Shown here: positions 1-10,176 of the stretch, one piece after another
Layout: each line of letters starts with the position of its first letter
How positions within the stretch are numbered: position 1 is the first letter of the stretch
DNA from: RI-283 sp964487925
Lineage (GTDB): Bacteria > Pseudomonadota > Gammaproteobacteria > SZUA-140
Assembly: GCA_964487925.1 (NCBI GenBank)
Contig: CAZASZ010000022.1
Coordinates: forward strand, 1-31,135
Direction of reading: 5' to 3'
DNA: 31,135 bases
The notes under the pieces: model-generated
Told to the model about the DNA's origin: nothing
Database searches by the model: none
The model's input: only the letters and a program-made list of their open reading frames with translations
Made by a program: the position numbers and the translations under genes

Positions 1-3000
1 CCACCTGTCGGAAGATAGACGTTACCCGGATTGTTACCGATCTCGCCAGGAGGCGCGGCCACCGTATCGACATAGGGCTGACCGACGTATTCATCGGCAC
101 CGATATCGACGCCACCGTTCTGGCCGCGAAGATCGCCATCGAAGTCCATGCGCAAATCAGGAATGGCTTCGCTTGCGGCAAGCAACAACGTACCTACGAC
201 GGTTCCATCGCCACGATTAATCGCGCCACCATTGGTGGTAGGGACAGCACCCGAGAGGTGATAGTTACCAGCGCTGACCTGCAAGGGACCATACTGTACA
301 TCGATGAAGTTACCGCCCTCGTCAAAGGCAGCCGCCGTGGCGATACTGGTGACGAACTGAGCCTCCTGCTGCGCAATCGTCTGATTGCGATTACCGTTAT
401 AATAGGCCATCAGGAATGCTGGCGAGTCACTGGTATTGCTCAGATCATAGCCGTTCACCGATGTAAGAATGTTGGACATCGGATTCAACTTATTACCCCC
501 GGCGACACCATGTACCGCAAGGTCGCTGAATACCGGCGCATCACCTGCGGCAATATTCGGAGTCAGGCCGAACAGCATCGGCTGCCCCTTACCGACCGGA
601 ACAATGCCCCATTCGAAGAGACGGTTCTGCCAGATGATATTGTTGGTGATCTCCGGATTCGAGAATGGCTTCTCGTAATCCAAACCTGGCGTACCAATGA
701 CCGCCTGCAGCCCCAGCGTCGTGCCTCGGGACGAAACACCTGCCCCTGGCTGCATTTGAGAGTGATTAGGATCACGCGGGACACGCGTAAATGCCGCGCT
801 ACCGGTACCGGTACTGTCGTTATGGGCGATCGTGTTGTTCACGATACGCACATTCAGTGCGTCCTGAAGTGCGACACCACCACCCGCAACACCCGTGACG
901 TTATTCACGATCATGTTGTTCAGAACGTCCACCTGATACCACTGGGTGTGATCATTCGGGTTGTTGGCGACATCATCACCATTGACACCCTGCAGCATGA
1001 TGCCGCCGCCGTCACCGGCACCCGCATGGTTGCCCTGGATCAGGTTGGCATCGATCTTGACGTTACCCGAACCACTGGTAAGGGTATTGGCGCCGACGAT
1101 CTGGTTACCGCCGGAGATTGAGATACCGCCACCGCTCACGTTCTGGCCCTGATTAAAGGTCTGGTTGAATACAATGGTGTTGTGTGAAATCACACCGTTG
1201 TTGCTCAATCCAAGGTGACCAATACCGCCACCGGGACCGTTGGAGAAGTTGCCACAGATCAAGTTATGCGTGACGGAATAGTTGTCCGACCCGATGTTGA
1301 TCGAGAGACCGCCGCCCGAGCCACCAAGGCCACCATTCTTCAAGATATGGTTGTCGTGGATGCTAATGTGATCGTTTTGGCCGGACACATTGGGCGTCAC
1401 CGCATTGGCCGTGGTCAAATTGGAGTGCCCGAGACGAATGCCGCCACCCAGTGCACCGTTGTTTCCAATAACGATGTTGTTAGCGATCTCAAGGTAATGG
1501 GCAAAGCCATTCACGAAGATGCCGCCACCGGTATCTCCACCCGTGACCGTAAAGCCGTCGATGCGGGGATTTGGCACCTGCGGATTATTCTGGGTCAGCC
1601 CAAAACCACCGGCACTCGAAGAAGCATCTTTCGCGACCACGATAATGCCCGGTCCTTCCTCAGTACCGAAGAGCTTCCACTCGTTGTTCTGAGGACTGAA
1701 GTTGTCGGTCTGACCCGGCAACATCGTCCAGGCGCCCTGAGCCAGCAGGTCACGGATCTTGGTCCGCCAATCCTGCAGCTTAGTGGAAGGCACCTTCATG
1801 GCGTTGATTACGGTTGAGGCCGCACCGTAACCCTGAAGGGCGACCGGCTTGTACATGACGACCAATTCATCATACTGACCGGGAGCGACTAGGATCAGGT
1901 CATGATCCCCGGCCGCATCGATGGCTGCCTGAATCGTCGAATACTCCGTGGGTACACGAATCACCCCGCCCGGGACGGCCCCCACCGTGACGGTCACGCC
2001 GTTATCCGAGGAATTACCATTGTCGCCACGCGTCACGACCAGCTCGCCGGTCAGCGTGCCTGCTGGGACCTTCGCCGTGATCTGGCCGGGACTCCATGTG
2101 ACGATCATCAGCTGTTGACCGGCGATGGTAACGGTGCCTGAAGGCGGGCCGAATCCATAGTCACGGGTTACGGCCTTGTTCGTAGCAGGCGTTCCATCAT
2201 ACTCCGGATTATCGATCTTGGTCGGACCCATGGCCGTGATCGTGAGCGTATCGCTGCCAGCACCCGTGCCCGGATTCGCGACATAGGGACCACCCAACCC
2301 GGCATCCACTCTGAAGATACCCGGCACAGCGGTATCGGCATCGCAGACCAGTGGGAAGGCCTTCGTATTGCTCGGCGCGAACGCTGCGACCGGCAGTACG
2401 GGCGTATCCAGGTAAACCACCGCGCCAGAGCGATACTGGAAGGTATAGCAAAACTGGCTGAACTGGTTATTGTAATACGGATCCGTCACGAAACCGCCGT
2501 TGCCGTCGGGCTGCGGGCTCGCGTCGTTCATGCACGAGGTGAACATGTTGGGCGACAATCCGGTCGGATTCTCTATATTGACCGATGCCGAAGAAGGCAG
2601 CAGGGCATTATAGGCGCCGAATTCGTCGGCATAGATCCTGGTAATCTCGTTGCCCCGCCAATCCTTGAAGCTGACCGGCACCCAAGCTGGGCCAAACTTT
2701 TCACCAAAGTTGGGATTGTTCGGATCGAACTCATTGGCCAGATCGTTCAGAATGATACCCACGGCCAGCGAAGCCTTAGGCACCTCGGTGAACATGAAGA
2801 AGTCGGCAGCCGCATTGCGCCCACTGCTCAGCTTGACCATCTTACGGTCACAAAGCGGACGGCGTTGACCGGCAAACGGAGACTGGACCGAATCCGCACC
2901 GGACCATTGCGTAAACTGCAGGCCATCGAGCCAACCTCCCGTACCTTCGCGACCCGTTGCGAAGGCCGCATTCTCGTAGGTCTGGAAGGTCAGCAGAGGC

Positions 3001-5773
3001 GGCACGGTATGCAGGTCTCCGACGCACTTGGGCGGCAGAGCCAACAGAGACGGCTTGTAACTGTCGCCGAAGTCGACATTCTTGTCTTCCTCTTTAAGGA
3101 GGCTATACAAGGGCTTGCCATTCTGTGTGCTGCGCGGCAACTCCGACTCTACGATGTAGTTGCCGGGCGGAACCCCCTGTTGCTCCTGCTGCGTCTGAGG
3201 ATCAATAGTCGAGCTAAACGCATATCCGCCGTCAAAGACACCGGGGCGAATCTGGTTCCAGTTACGGATACCATCATAGCAATCCAGCTTCTTCTCAAGC
3301 GGCGTACCGACATGGGCGACATAGTCCCGCCCACCCTGACAACCGGTCGGCTGTGCGTCGTCCCAGCTGTCCGNNNNNNNNNNNNNNNNNNNNNNNNNNN
3401 NNNNNNNNNNNNNNNNNNNNNNNNNNNNNNNNNNNNNNNNNNNNNNNNNNNNNNNNNNNNNNNNNNNNNNNNNACATAGTCCCGCCCACCCTGACAACCG
3501 GTCGGCTGTGCGTCGTCCCAGCTGTCCGTGTAGGTGACTTGCAAAGCGTCACCCATATCGAACACGCCGTTGCCATTGTAGTCGATATCCTCGGGACCGA
3601 TCACCGGCGTCTGACCGGCTGGCGGATTCGTCCAATTAAACGGATAGTTATCAACATCGACGTGCTGGAAGCCGGCAACGCCATTGACATCATCAGGCTG
3701 ACCATCCACATCGGAATCGCGGTAGAGAGCCATCTGAATCCGTGGAATACCCGCTTCCCAAGGCTCACCCACCGCATACTGCGGATCGTTCTCGGCACGG
3801 GTCAGGGCATCGAAGACAATCCCCGTGATACCACCGTTTTCATTCGGCCCGTACAGCGATTTACCCCACTGCAGGGCGCTGGTCTGGCTGAGGAATTGCT
3901 GATACCCCAGCGTAAGCACCGGACCCTTTAAAGTCGTGGCCAGCGCATTACCGGTATTAGGGTTGATGCGAGGCCCACCGAAGCCCTGGGGGCATTCGGC
4001 GGCAGGAAGATTTGCGACGTCTTCCATCGTGCAAGTTTGCGCCTGCGGCGTCAGCGTACCGGCGGTCGGGTTATACCAACCGTCATCAGGGCCAACCGGA
4101 CCGCCATCATCGACAACATAGGTCACACCCGTAGCCTTCATTGTCCCAAAGTCCACTTCCGCGACGAGCCAGTTGAAGAACGGAAATACCTCGCCAAACG
4201 GCGCTTCACCGCCGGCGTCAAGCGGCACGGTGGCATAGATAACACCGTTACGGAACCTGAGATTCACAAAGGACTGGTTGGGACCAAGCGGCACGTCATC
4301 CACGAGCGGATCGCTACAAGTCGCCGAAACACAGTCGCGGAAACCGTTCTGGTTGCGATCGTAGAAGACCAGATTGTCCAACTTGCCGAACCAGTTGAAC
4401 ACCGGCACTTCGGCTAGATCGACATAACCGCCGTCGATGGTGCTATCGACCGTCACCGGCATGCTTGCGATCACGATATCCAGATTGTCATCCCACACTT
4501 CGAGGGAATAGGTGCCATCGGGAATGTCATTGATCGTGAACTCGCTATTATTGTTGCAAGGCCCCGACCACAGCGCGCGCCCGCTACCGAGCGCACCTTC
4601 GTTCAGCGCCACGCGGCAACCGGCGAATGGCTCGCCATTATAAAAAGAGAACGTGGGCCAATGATCCATATGGTCATTGACAATCTGCCCCGTAATCGTG
4701 CCCTGCCCGTTTGTCGGCACATTATAAGACGCGTCAGTCAAACGGTCCCGGCACATATCCGCAGCATTGGGATCATTCGGGTTGAAGCAGTTGAAATCCT
4801 TGGTAAAGCCGTGGAATACGTGATGTCCGGGGGGCCCGAATTCGACAAAATAGGCGGGCTCGTTGGCGGCCACCCACGCATCGTTTATCTTGGTTCCCTC
4901 GATCGTCGTGGTCTGAATCCAGCCCTTACCCGCAGGCGGGACGGCAATGATTCCGAATTTGCCCGGCGGGAGGTACTTTATCAGAGCGACACCATTTACA
5001 TCCGGCTCCACAAAGCCCTTACCTACTGTGTCGATGGTAGGCGTGCCATCGGCGTCGAATAGGAAATTGCCGTTGGCATCCCTCTTGTACTCGGTGCCAA
5101 TCGTATCGCCAAAAACATTATGGGTCATCGGACCGCCAACGCCGTAACCGCCGCCGCCGTCTTCGAGAAGCACCTTGAACCGGTTGTTGGGATCCAACTC
5201 ACGCACAAAATTTCCCTTGGCATCGACGACCGGATTGCCGTTCGAATCACGCACGATGCGGCTACCTGGATAAATGCTCTCCTGCGGAAGATCGGCAGCG
5301 CCGTTGACAGGCCACTTGTCCTCGAAGATGTAGACCGAAATCTGCGCGGTCGGAATTGGCGTCGTATTTGTCACTACCGTGACGCTGTTCACCCCCTTCT
5401 TGACCGTGGCGCCACCCATCTGATGATTGCTTCCCGGCAAGACACTGATAAAGTATCTTTCCGTATTGGACGCGGCGATGTTGATGGAACTGCCTGTTGG
5501 CGTTTCACCTGTCGCAACCACCGGCATATAACTCGTGTGGAGATTCAGGCCCAGTGCATTGTTGTCCAATTGCCCCGGTACTGATACGTGGGTCAGATCC
5601 TTCTCGAGAATCCACCTGAATCCGGAAACCGCGGTTCCATTCTCGTCAACCACGTTCAGGGTAAAGTCGGCGCGCGATTGCGGTACCACCGTCGCCAAGC
5701 CCATTACCACAGCCATAAATGCCGCAACGCGATAAACCAGATTTCGCTTTGGGGACATGATTATTTCATTCAT
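1..5773 (-). CDS. Giant secreted beta-helix protein (3' end outside window)
   Basis: No enzymatic function is recognised. Start ATG 5773 has a GAGGA-type ribosome site about 9 bases upstream, and the first ~35 residues form a signal peptide (basic start, hydrophobic core AAFMAVVMGLATVV, then SRA|DF). After collapsing the false gap at 3374-3473 the frame stays open for about 1872 codons to the left edge. Residues ~36-1120 are Ig/SdrB-like modules with Ca-type Asp loops (DSDVDGQPD, DRNQNGFRD). About 1126-1211 resembles an IPT/TIG fold. From ~1219 (STIQAAIDAAG) to ~1843 is a right-handed beta-helix with many PbH1-type turns (NNIVIGNNG, NHILKNGG, NTIAHNDS), closing with GGVDIGADEY, a common end of such domains. 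The protein continues past base 1. It is probably exported and extracellular. From memory the N-terminal module resembles those of large secreted proteins linked with multicopper oxidases, but no copper-oxidase motif is visible here. Confidence 0.85.
3319..3528. other. False assembly gap with 55-base duplicated flank
   Basis: A run of 100 N (3374-3473) is bordered by the same 55 bases at 3319-3373 and 3474-3528. The two contigs therefore overlap by 55 bases, and the N run is a placeholder. Removing 155 bases changes the frame by two and joins the two halves of the giant minus-strand gene exactly in frame, which independently supports the collapse. Confidence 0.93.
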
Positions 5774-5848
5774 GGTTACTCATCCTCTGTACATTCCCAG
5801 TGACACCACACGCAATGTCATGCAGCTTCGTTTTGATCTAGTTTCCAA

Positions 5849-6058
5849 AATTCCGTACTGCGAGCTACAAATTTTCACTTTTCCTCCTTGTGGGCCCTGA
5901 TCGNNNNNNNNNNNNNNNNNNNNNNNNNNNNNNNNNNNNNNNNNNNNNNNNNNNNNNNNNNNNNNNNNNNNNNNNNNNNNNNNNNNNNNNNNNNNNNNNN
6001 NNNAATTCCGTACTGCGAGCTACAAATTTTCACTTTTCCTCCTTGTGGGCCCTGATCG
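5849..6058. other. False assembly gap in intergenic region
   Basis: The 100 N at 5904-6003 are flanked by identical 55-base copies (5849-5903 and 6004-6058). As with the gaps at 3374 and 23701, this is best read as an unmerged contig overlap. No coding frame crosses it, so there is no frame test. The repeated sequence includes the pyrimidine stretch ttttcctcctt. Confidence 0.88.
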
Positions 6059-6210
6059 CGCACTCCCGACACTGATCAAAGACTCTTACCGCTTCACTTG
6101 ACAAAGATTCGCCGACCATCCTGGTCACGCCTCCCGATAACCTTTATGGCGACAGAATCCGATTAAACTTTGATTTTTTTTGCCGCCAAAAATTTTGCTA
6201 GACGAGTCTC

Positions 6211-6242
6211 TTAGGCAAAACCCATGCCTAAATATTTTTTTT
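6211..6242 (+). terminator. Rho-independent terminator-like hairpin
   Basis: A perfect 7-base inverted repeat, ttaggca (6211-6217) and tgcctaa (6225-6231), with a 7-base loop, is followed by at and then a run of nine T. This is the form of an intrinsic terminator on the plus strand. No plus-strand gene is seen upstream within the window, so its transcript is unknown. The stem is short and not GC-rich, so it may be weak. Confidence 0.45.
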
Positions 6243-6772
6243 CTAATAATTCATAGCGTTATGATCCTCTCCATACAGTCCGATAGCCTCTACTTACAAT
6301 CGCGTCAATTTTTTTACTTTTCGGGTACACGAAGCTTCTATGTCCTTAGGAGACTACGGCGACAGCACAACCGCTCATGGAAATCGTTTCCGTTGGACAA
6401 TGCCACCTCCGCATACCCCCCCTGAAAGCATGGGTATGATCGTTGGCCCGATAAGGTAAATGCGCTACGATGTACTAGCGTGCCATTCAGAGCCCCTGTT
6501 GGCAACACGAAGAATGGTGGTGTTACACAGAGTTATTGCATTGAGCCCCGAACGTAAAACTCAAGTTCTGCACTTCAACATTGACGGCAGACCTTACTGC
6601 CGTTACTGGCAGCAAGCGCTAGCACCAAGGAATTTGCCCACCAATTTATCGCAGGTACTCCGCGATGCGGCTGTCGGTTGAAGGCAAATATTCAACGATG
6701 TGGTGGGTTTGGATCAGTAAGCTGTCGGCGGTGATGAACTGTCCGGCCATTGAATGTCGAGGAAAACAAAGT

Positions 6773-7861
6773 ATGGGTGTAGAGATCAAGCTAACAGACA
6801 ATGAATTGCCTGTTTCTCCGGTATTTATCAATTTCTTGTTACGAACGCTGGGATTCCTGCCGTTCAACGAGGTCGAATGGGGCGACCAGCTTCAAGAGGG
6901 GCTCAAAACCGACCAGAAAGGCATGGTGGAAGAAGCTGTGGTTCATGCGGAGAAGGTACTGAACGACGAACGCGGGAAAAAATATATCGCGCGAGCCTAT
7001 CAAATATTCGTGGCCTTGCTTACCGGAGACACAGCCCTCATTACGGAATTCCAGCTGAAATACCATTTTATAAATGTGATAGGCGTGCCGCGAAACGGCG
7101 GGTCCTATATCACCAAGGAGATATATCGCGGCCTTGGCTACGACCCCAACCTGGTCCCTAACGTAATAGCCCACGACGGATTCCCGGAAGCCGGCCCGTT
7201 TACGTTCGAAAAAGGCGTAAATAGCTGGACAAACAGCCTTCAAACGATGGCCGAATATCTAACGATGGTGGATATATATTTCGGTTCCAAGAAGCCTTAT
7301 TTGGGGAAAATCATCGTTCCCAAAAAACTTACGAAGGGCACCTATGCGGGCGGCTTTTTCCATCGTGTTTTAGGTGAGTCGGTCGAGCACATCCTGACGA
7401 TCCGTCATCCGGTAACGTCCTGTATCTCGACCTATGAAAAGTCAGGTGGGTTCCCCGAAGCGGGGAAATTTATGGTCAGAGGAAATATTGAAGAATGGGT
7501 AAGGCGGGATATCGCCTATACCGGAATGGAACCTTCCGAGATTGCGAATATGGATTATTTCGACGCCTACCTGAAATATTGGGAACAATATCATACCTAC
7601 GTCGCGACAACTGGACTGAGCGCAAATAAAAATGTCGTCGTCGTCCCCTACGGCAGAGAGCGATTGATGGGACTCGTGTCAGAATATTGTCGTAAATTCG
7701 GCGTGCAAAATCCGCAACCAGAAGAATTCAAAGTCTTCAACAATCGAGAGCGGCATCCGGATTGGATGAAAAGGGCGGAACCTACCGTCAGCCGTATTCA
7801 CCAGCTCTGGGAGAGAGTCGGCCTACAATTCAATCTTGAAGAAGTCATGGAAGCGTGGTGA
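6773..7861 (+). CDS. Sulfotransferase-like protein
   Basis: A 362-residue protein, probably a PAPS-dependent sulfotransferase that moves sulfate to a hydroxyl of a sugar, lipid or small molecule. GVPRNGGSYITKE at residues 104-116 matches the 5'-phosphosulfate-binding loop of the family, and TIRHPVTSCISTY at 209-221 matches the 3'-phosphate-binding region (R211, S216, S219). The first ~95 residues are not recognised. There is no signal peptide, so it should act in the cytoplasm. I chose ATG 6773 because AGGA lies 9 bases upstream; an in-frame ATG at 6665 has no clear ribosome site and would add 36 unlikely residues. It stands alone, divergent from the giant secreted gene and convergent with the cytochrome gene. 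Base composition looks lower in GC than its neighbours. The acceptor cannot be predicted. Confidence 0.78.
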   Translation: MGVEIKLTDNELPVSPVFINFLLRTLGFLPFNEVEWGDQLQEGLKTDQKGMVEEAVVHAEKVLNDERGKKYIARAYQIFVALLTGDTALITEFQLKYHFINVIGVPRNGGSYITKEIYRGLGYDPNLVPNVIAHDGFPEAGPFTFEKGVNSWTNSLQTMAEYLTMVDIYFGSKKPYLGKIIVPKKLTKGTYAGGFFHRVLGESVEHILTIRHPVTSCISTYEKSGGFPEAGKFMVRGNIEEWVRRDIAYTGMEPSEIANMDYFDAYLKYWEQYHTYVATTGLSANKNVVVVPYGRERLMGLVSEYCRKFGVQNPQPEEFKVFNNRERHPDWMKRAEPTVSRIHQLWERVGLQFNLEEVMEAW

Positions 7862-7898
7862 TCGACGATTGGGCACCCCTAACTAATACCACGATTCA

Positions 7899-9467
7899 TC
7901 AACGTGAATACCAGGGACCACGTGTCATTTTTTTCGTCTCCGCGTCTATCGATAAAACGTAAACCCCATTTGAAAGCGTGCGCTGATTAGGACCAAGGCT
8001 TATATGATCGTATGCAGGGTGCATCAGACTTTTATCCACGAGATGCTCTATTCTCTCGAGGAAATATTCCCTCGAAAAGTTGCTTCTCATGCTTACTATG
8101 GCATCGCTTGTAAGCTTGATGGTATAGAGGGTATCAAGCGAAAGATAAGTATCCGACACCGCTCCAATGCTGGCCTTGAGCCAGGAGAATGACCGCGCAT
8201 TGTTCACCGGAATATTGCCCACCTGATACGGAGTCACGATGTAGTATGTGCAATGACACGAATCGCTCATAAGGTCTTCGTACTCCGGAACCAGCGCCGA
8301 CGAAAGATATATATTTCCTTCATGCATCCGTTTGCCCACATGCCGTGCGGCGTCCGCATTCGCCGTCCAGACAATGACGTTGGCGCATTGCCGATGTGCG
8401 GACTGACCGTCGATCTCCTCAATCCTCGCGTCGACCCCAACCGTTTTGAGCTTCTCACGAAGTCGTTCTGCGGAATCATGAAACAATTTATCGTTGTCGG
8501 AAAGGATAGTGAAACAACCAACTAGCCCTTGATCGCGAATATACTTGCTCAGCACGTCTTCCTCGACAGGCAACCCACCGTTGAAGTGTAGTGCGTACGA
8601 GAAACCTTCCGAGGTCGCCTCGTGGCTACTCTCGGCATTTGGCAGGACACAAGGTATTCTGCTGTCTTCACAAAACTCGTCGATGACATGCCAATCACGC
8701 CCTAGTCCGCTCACGACGGCAAATACCGGCCTCTGTTTATACAGATCCGATAATTCCGTCTTCCAGGTGGACGCATCCCCGCTCAAGGTCCACACATGCA
8801 ACCGCACCTTACGATACGATTTATACCACCACTCACGAGTCCATGGGGTATGTAGTGCCCTCTGGGTTTCCTGACGAGTGTCCGCATTCTTTTGGCGGAG
8901 AAAGGTATTGATGATATTCAGCATGTCGCGCTTTCTTTCCGGATCCACATCCCCGGCAATAATGGTCGCTATATGTATTTCTTTCGTATCGACGCCGTCC
9001 GGCATACGATCGTGCTGCGATTTTATATAGGAAATCAGGGCGCCAAGCTCATCTGGACTTAGACGATACTTTGGCATCGCGGGGTCAAGGCTTCTTCCAT
9101 CCGCGGCCACGCCTTGTACTATGGCTCGTTTTAGCAGGTCATCCGTATAGGGGGTATGTATTCTGCTGCCCTGCGCGTCCCGCCCTCGCCGCTCCGCCAA
9201 ACTGAACTTCTTGCCCTTCATAAGCGATTCGTAGGTAAGCGCCGGAACTACGAGCTTTCCTTCTGCAGACCCCTTGAGACTCGTTTTGTGGCAACTAACG
9301 CACGCCAATTGACGACCGTTTACGATAATGTCCGATTGCACCGTCGCAGTGACGTATTTTCCGTCGCTAAGGGCGCCCGTCTCATAAATACGCTTGCCGA
9401 CGCCCGATTGGCCGGCGGAAACGAGGTCGGACAGCACAAGGAGACAAAGAGATAGTACCAGTTTCAT
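7899..9467 (-). CDS. Cytochrome c fused to periplasmic-binding-like domain
   Basis: A 522-residue exported protein. A signal peptide covers residues 1-18 (LVLSLCLLVLSDLVSA). The N-terminal domain (~22-155) is a monohaem cytochrome c: CVSCH at 56-60 binds haem, and M131 in DPAMPKYRLSPDE is the likely axial ligand, with the usual closing helix LGALISYIK. Residues ~163-520 look like a type 1 periplasmic-binding fold of the branched-chain amino acid receptor kind (IHIATIIAG start, then alternating strands such as PVFAVVSGLGRDW). This suggests a redox or haem protein with a ligand-sensing or substrate-binding half. It starts 8 bases after the sco stop and lacks a strong ribosome site, so translation may be coupled to sco. 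The ligand and redox partner are unknown; the cytochrome call is firm, the second domain is moderately sure. Confidence 0.8.
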   Translation of the reverse strand: MKLVLSLCLLVLSDLVSAGQSGVGKRIYETGALSDGKYVTATVQSDIIVNGRQLACVSCHKTSLKGSAEGKLVVPALTYESLMKGKKFSLAERRGRDAQGSRIHTPYTDDLLKRAIVQGVAADGRSLDPAMPKYRLSPDELGALISYIKSQHDRMPDGVDTKEIHIATIIAGDVDPERKRDMLNIINTFLRQKNADTRQETQRALHTPWTREWWYKSYRKVRLHVWTLSGDASTWKTELSDLYKQRPVFAVVSGLGRDWHVIDEFCEDSRIPCVLPNAESSHEATSEGFSYALHFNGGLPVEEDVLSKYIRDQGLVGCFTILSDNDKLFHDSAERLREKLKTVGVDARIEEIDGQSAHRQCANVIVWTANADAARHVGKRMHEGNIYLSSALVPEYEDLMSDSCHCTYYIVTPYQVGNIPVNNARSFSWLKASIGAVSDTYLSLDTLYTIKLTSDAIVSMRSNFSREYFLERIEHLVDKSLMHPAYDHISLGPNQRTLSNGVYVLSIDAETKKMTRGPWYSR

Positions 9468-9475
9468 ATTGGCGA

Positions 9476-10144
9476 CTACTCGGAAACGTACGCTTTGTAT
9501 TCCGCGATTAGATTTTCCTTGCCAATGAAACCGTCAATCTTTAACCAGTGCTCTCGGTTAGGCGCCTTGACGAAAAACGCGGGTAGATGATTCATTTTAT
9601 TGCCCCTATAGATACCGAATTCCTTTTCAAGCCGGATCGTGTCACGGATATCCCCTCTGACAAACCTCCATCGTTCATCCATGCCGTATTTGCTCGAGTA
9701 CTCAAGAAGTCTCTCCGGCGTATCGTAGTCGGGATCGATCGTAATCGATATAATTCTGGCATCACCCGTAATACCGAAAATCTCGTCCTTAACCCTGGAT
9801 ACGGTCGCCGACAATATCGGACATATGGTGCCGCAAGAGGTGAATATAAATGTCACGAGTATGGGATGGTCATTGCTCAAAATTTTGTGCGCCGAAGTGC
9901 GGCTTCCGTCTGCCTCTTCCAGTGCCATATCTTGAAAGGTTATGGCTTGGAGGGATTTCGTATATTTACGGGTCGTTGAATTTTCCTTCAACATATTCAT
10001 ATGCATCATATGATCCTGACCATTGATACTCTCCATATGATGGCGCTGATCAGAGCCCGAATACGCCACCGAAGACATAACGAGCCCAAGTATGCCTATG
10101 ATGCATGAACGTGAAAGCACAATAGAAAATCTAGAGTTGTTCAT
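9476..10144 (-). CDS. Sco1/SenC/PrrC-family copper/thiol protein
   Basis: A 222-residue protein of the Sco family, which carries copper to cytochrome oxidase CuA sites or acts as a periplasmic thiol-redox protein. A hydrophobic N-terminus (residues ~8-29) acts as signal or anchor. The thioredoxin-like core shows the family motif SCGTICP, giving C104 and C108, the strand ITIDPDYDTPERL (134-146), and the distal copper ligand His186 in MNHLPAF. An unusual Met/His-rich stretch at 35-51 (HHMESINGQDHMMHMNM) could bind copper. The gene lies 32 bases after gspD and 8 bases before the cytochrome/binding-protein gene, so it is probably in their transcript. No oxidase genes are in the window, so a role for the neighbouring cytochrome, rather than an oxidase, is possible. 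The family call is secure, the partner is inferred. Confidence 0.9.
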   Translation of the reverse strand: MNNSRFSIVLSRSCIIGILGLVMSSVAYSGSDQRHHMESINGQDHMMHMNMLKENSTTRKYTKSLQAITFQDMALEEADGSRTSAHKILSNDHPILVTFIFTSCGTICPILSATVSRVKDEIFGITGDARIISITIDPDYDTPERLLEYSSKYGMDERWRFVRGDIRDTIRLEKEFGIYRGNKMNHLPAFFVKAPNREHWLKIDGFIGKENLIAEYKAYVSE

Positions 10145-10176
10145 AAGGTAAAATCGGCTGCTTCTTGGGCAACCCT

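Larger units (their letters stand above)
5774..6772. other. Long intergenic region, no convincing gene
   Basis: This stretch lies between the divergently transcribed giant secreted gene and the sulfotransferase. It is 999 bases as written, but 155 of them come from a false gap, so about 844 are real. It is visibly more AT-rich than the flanks. Short open frames inside it (for example 6180-6425 and 6460-6681, plus) have no recognisable domain or good ribosome site. The only structured element I can support is the terminator-like hairpin at 6211-6242. Promoters of both flanking genes should lie here, but I could not identify them. Confidence 0.7.

Noticed and set aside
258..1121. Plus-strand open frame of 287 residues, and others at 1215-1817, 4661-5062, 5120-5584
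   Set aside because: They are antisense to the well-supported giant minus-strand gene, are low in recognisable motifs and rich in Arg/His/Val as expected from shadow frames.
3149..3376. The C-terminal tail of the 874-residue reading beyond the N run
   Set aside because: It is an out-of-frame reading produced by the false gap; the true frame below the gap is a different one and gives a coherent protein.
6412..6438. Inverted repeat cataccc / gggtatg
   Set aside because: Seven-base stem with a 13-base loop and no T run; likely chance or at most a weak hairpin.
6460..6681. Plus-strand open frame of 73 residues before the sulfotransferase
   Set aside because: No domain or ribosome site, and it overlaps the unlikely longer start of the sulfotransferase.
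7862..7898. Possible terminator between the convergent sulfotransferase and cytochrome genes
   Set aside because: Only a 5-base stem (attca/tgaat) that runs past the region and no T run on either strand.
8253..8525. Overlapping open frames on both strands within the cytochrome gene
   Set aside because: They are shadows of a clear signal-peptide and CxxCH-containing protein.
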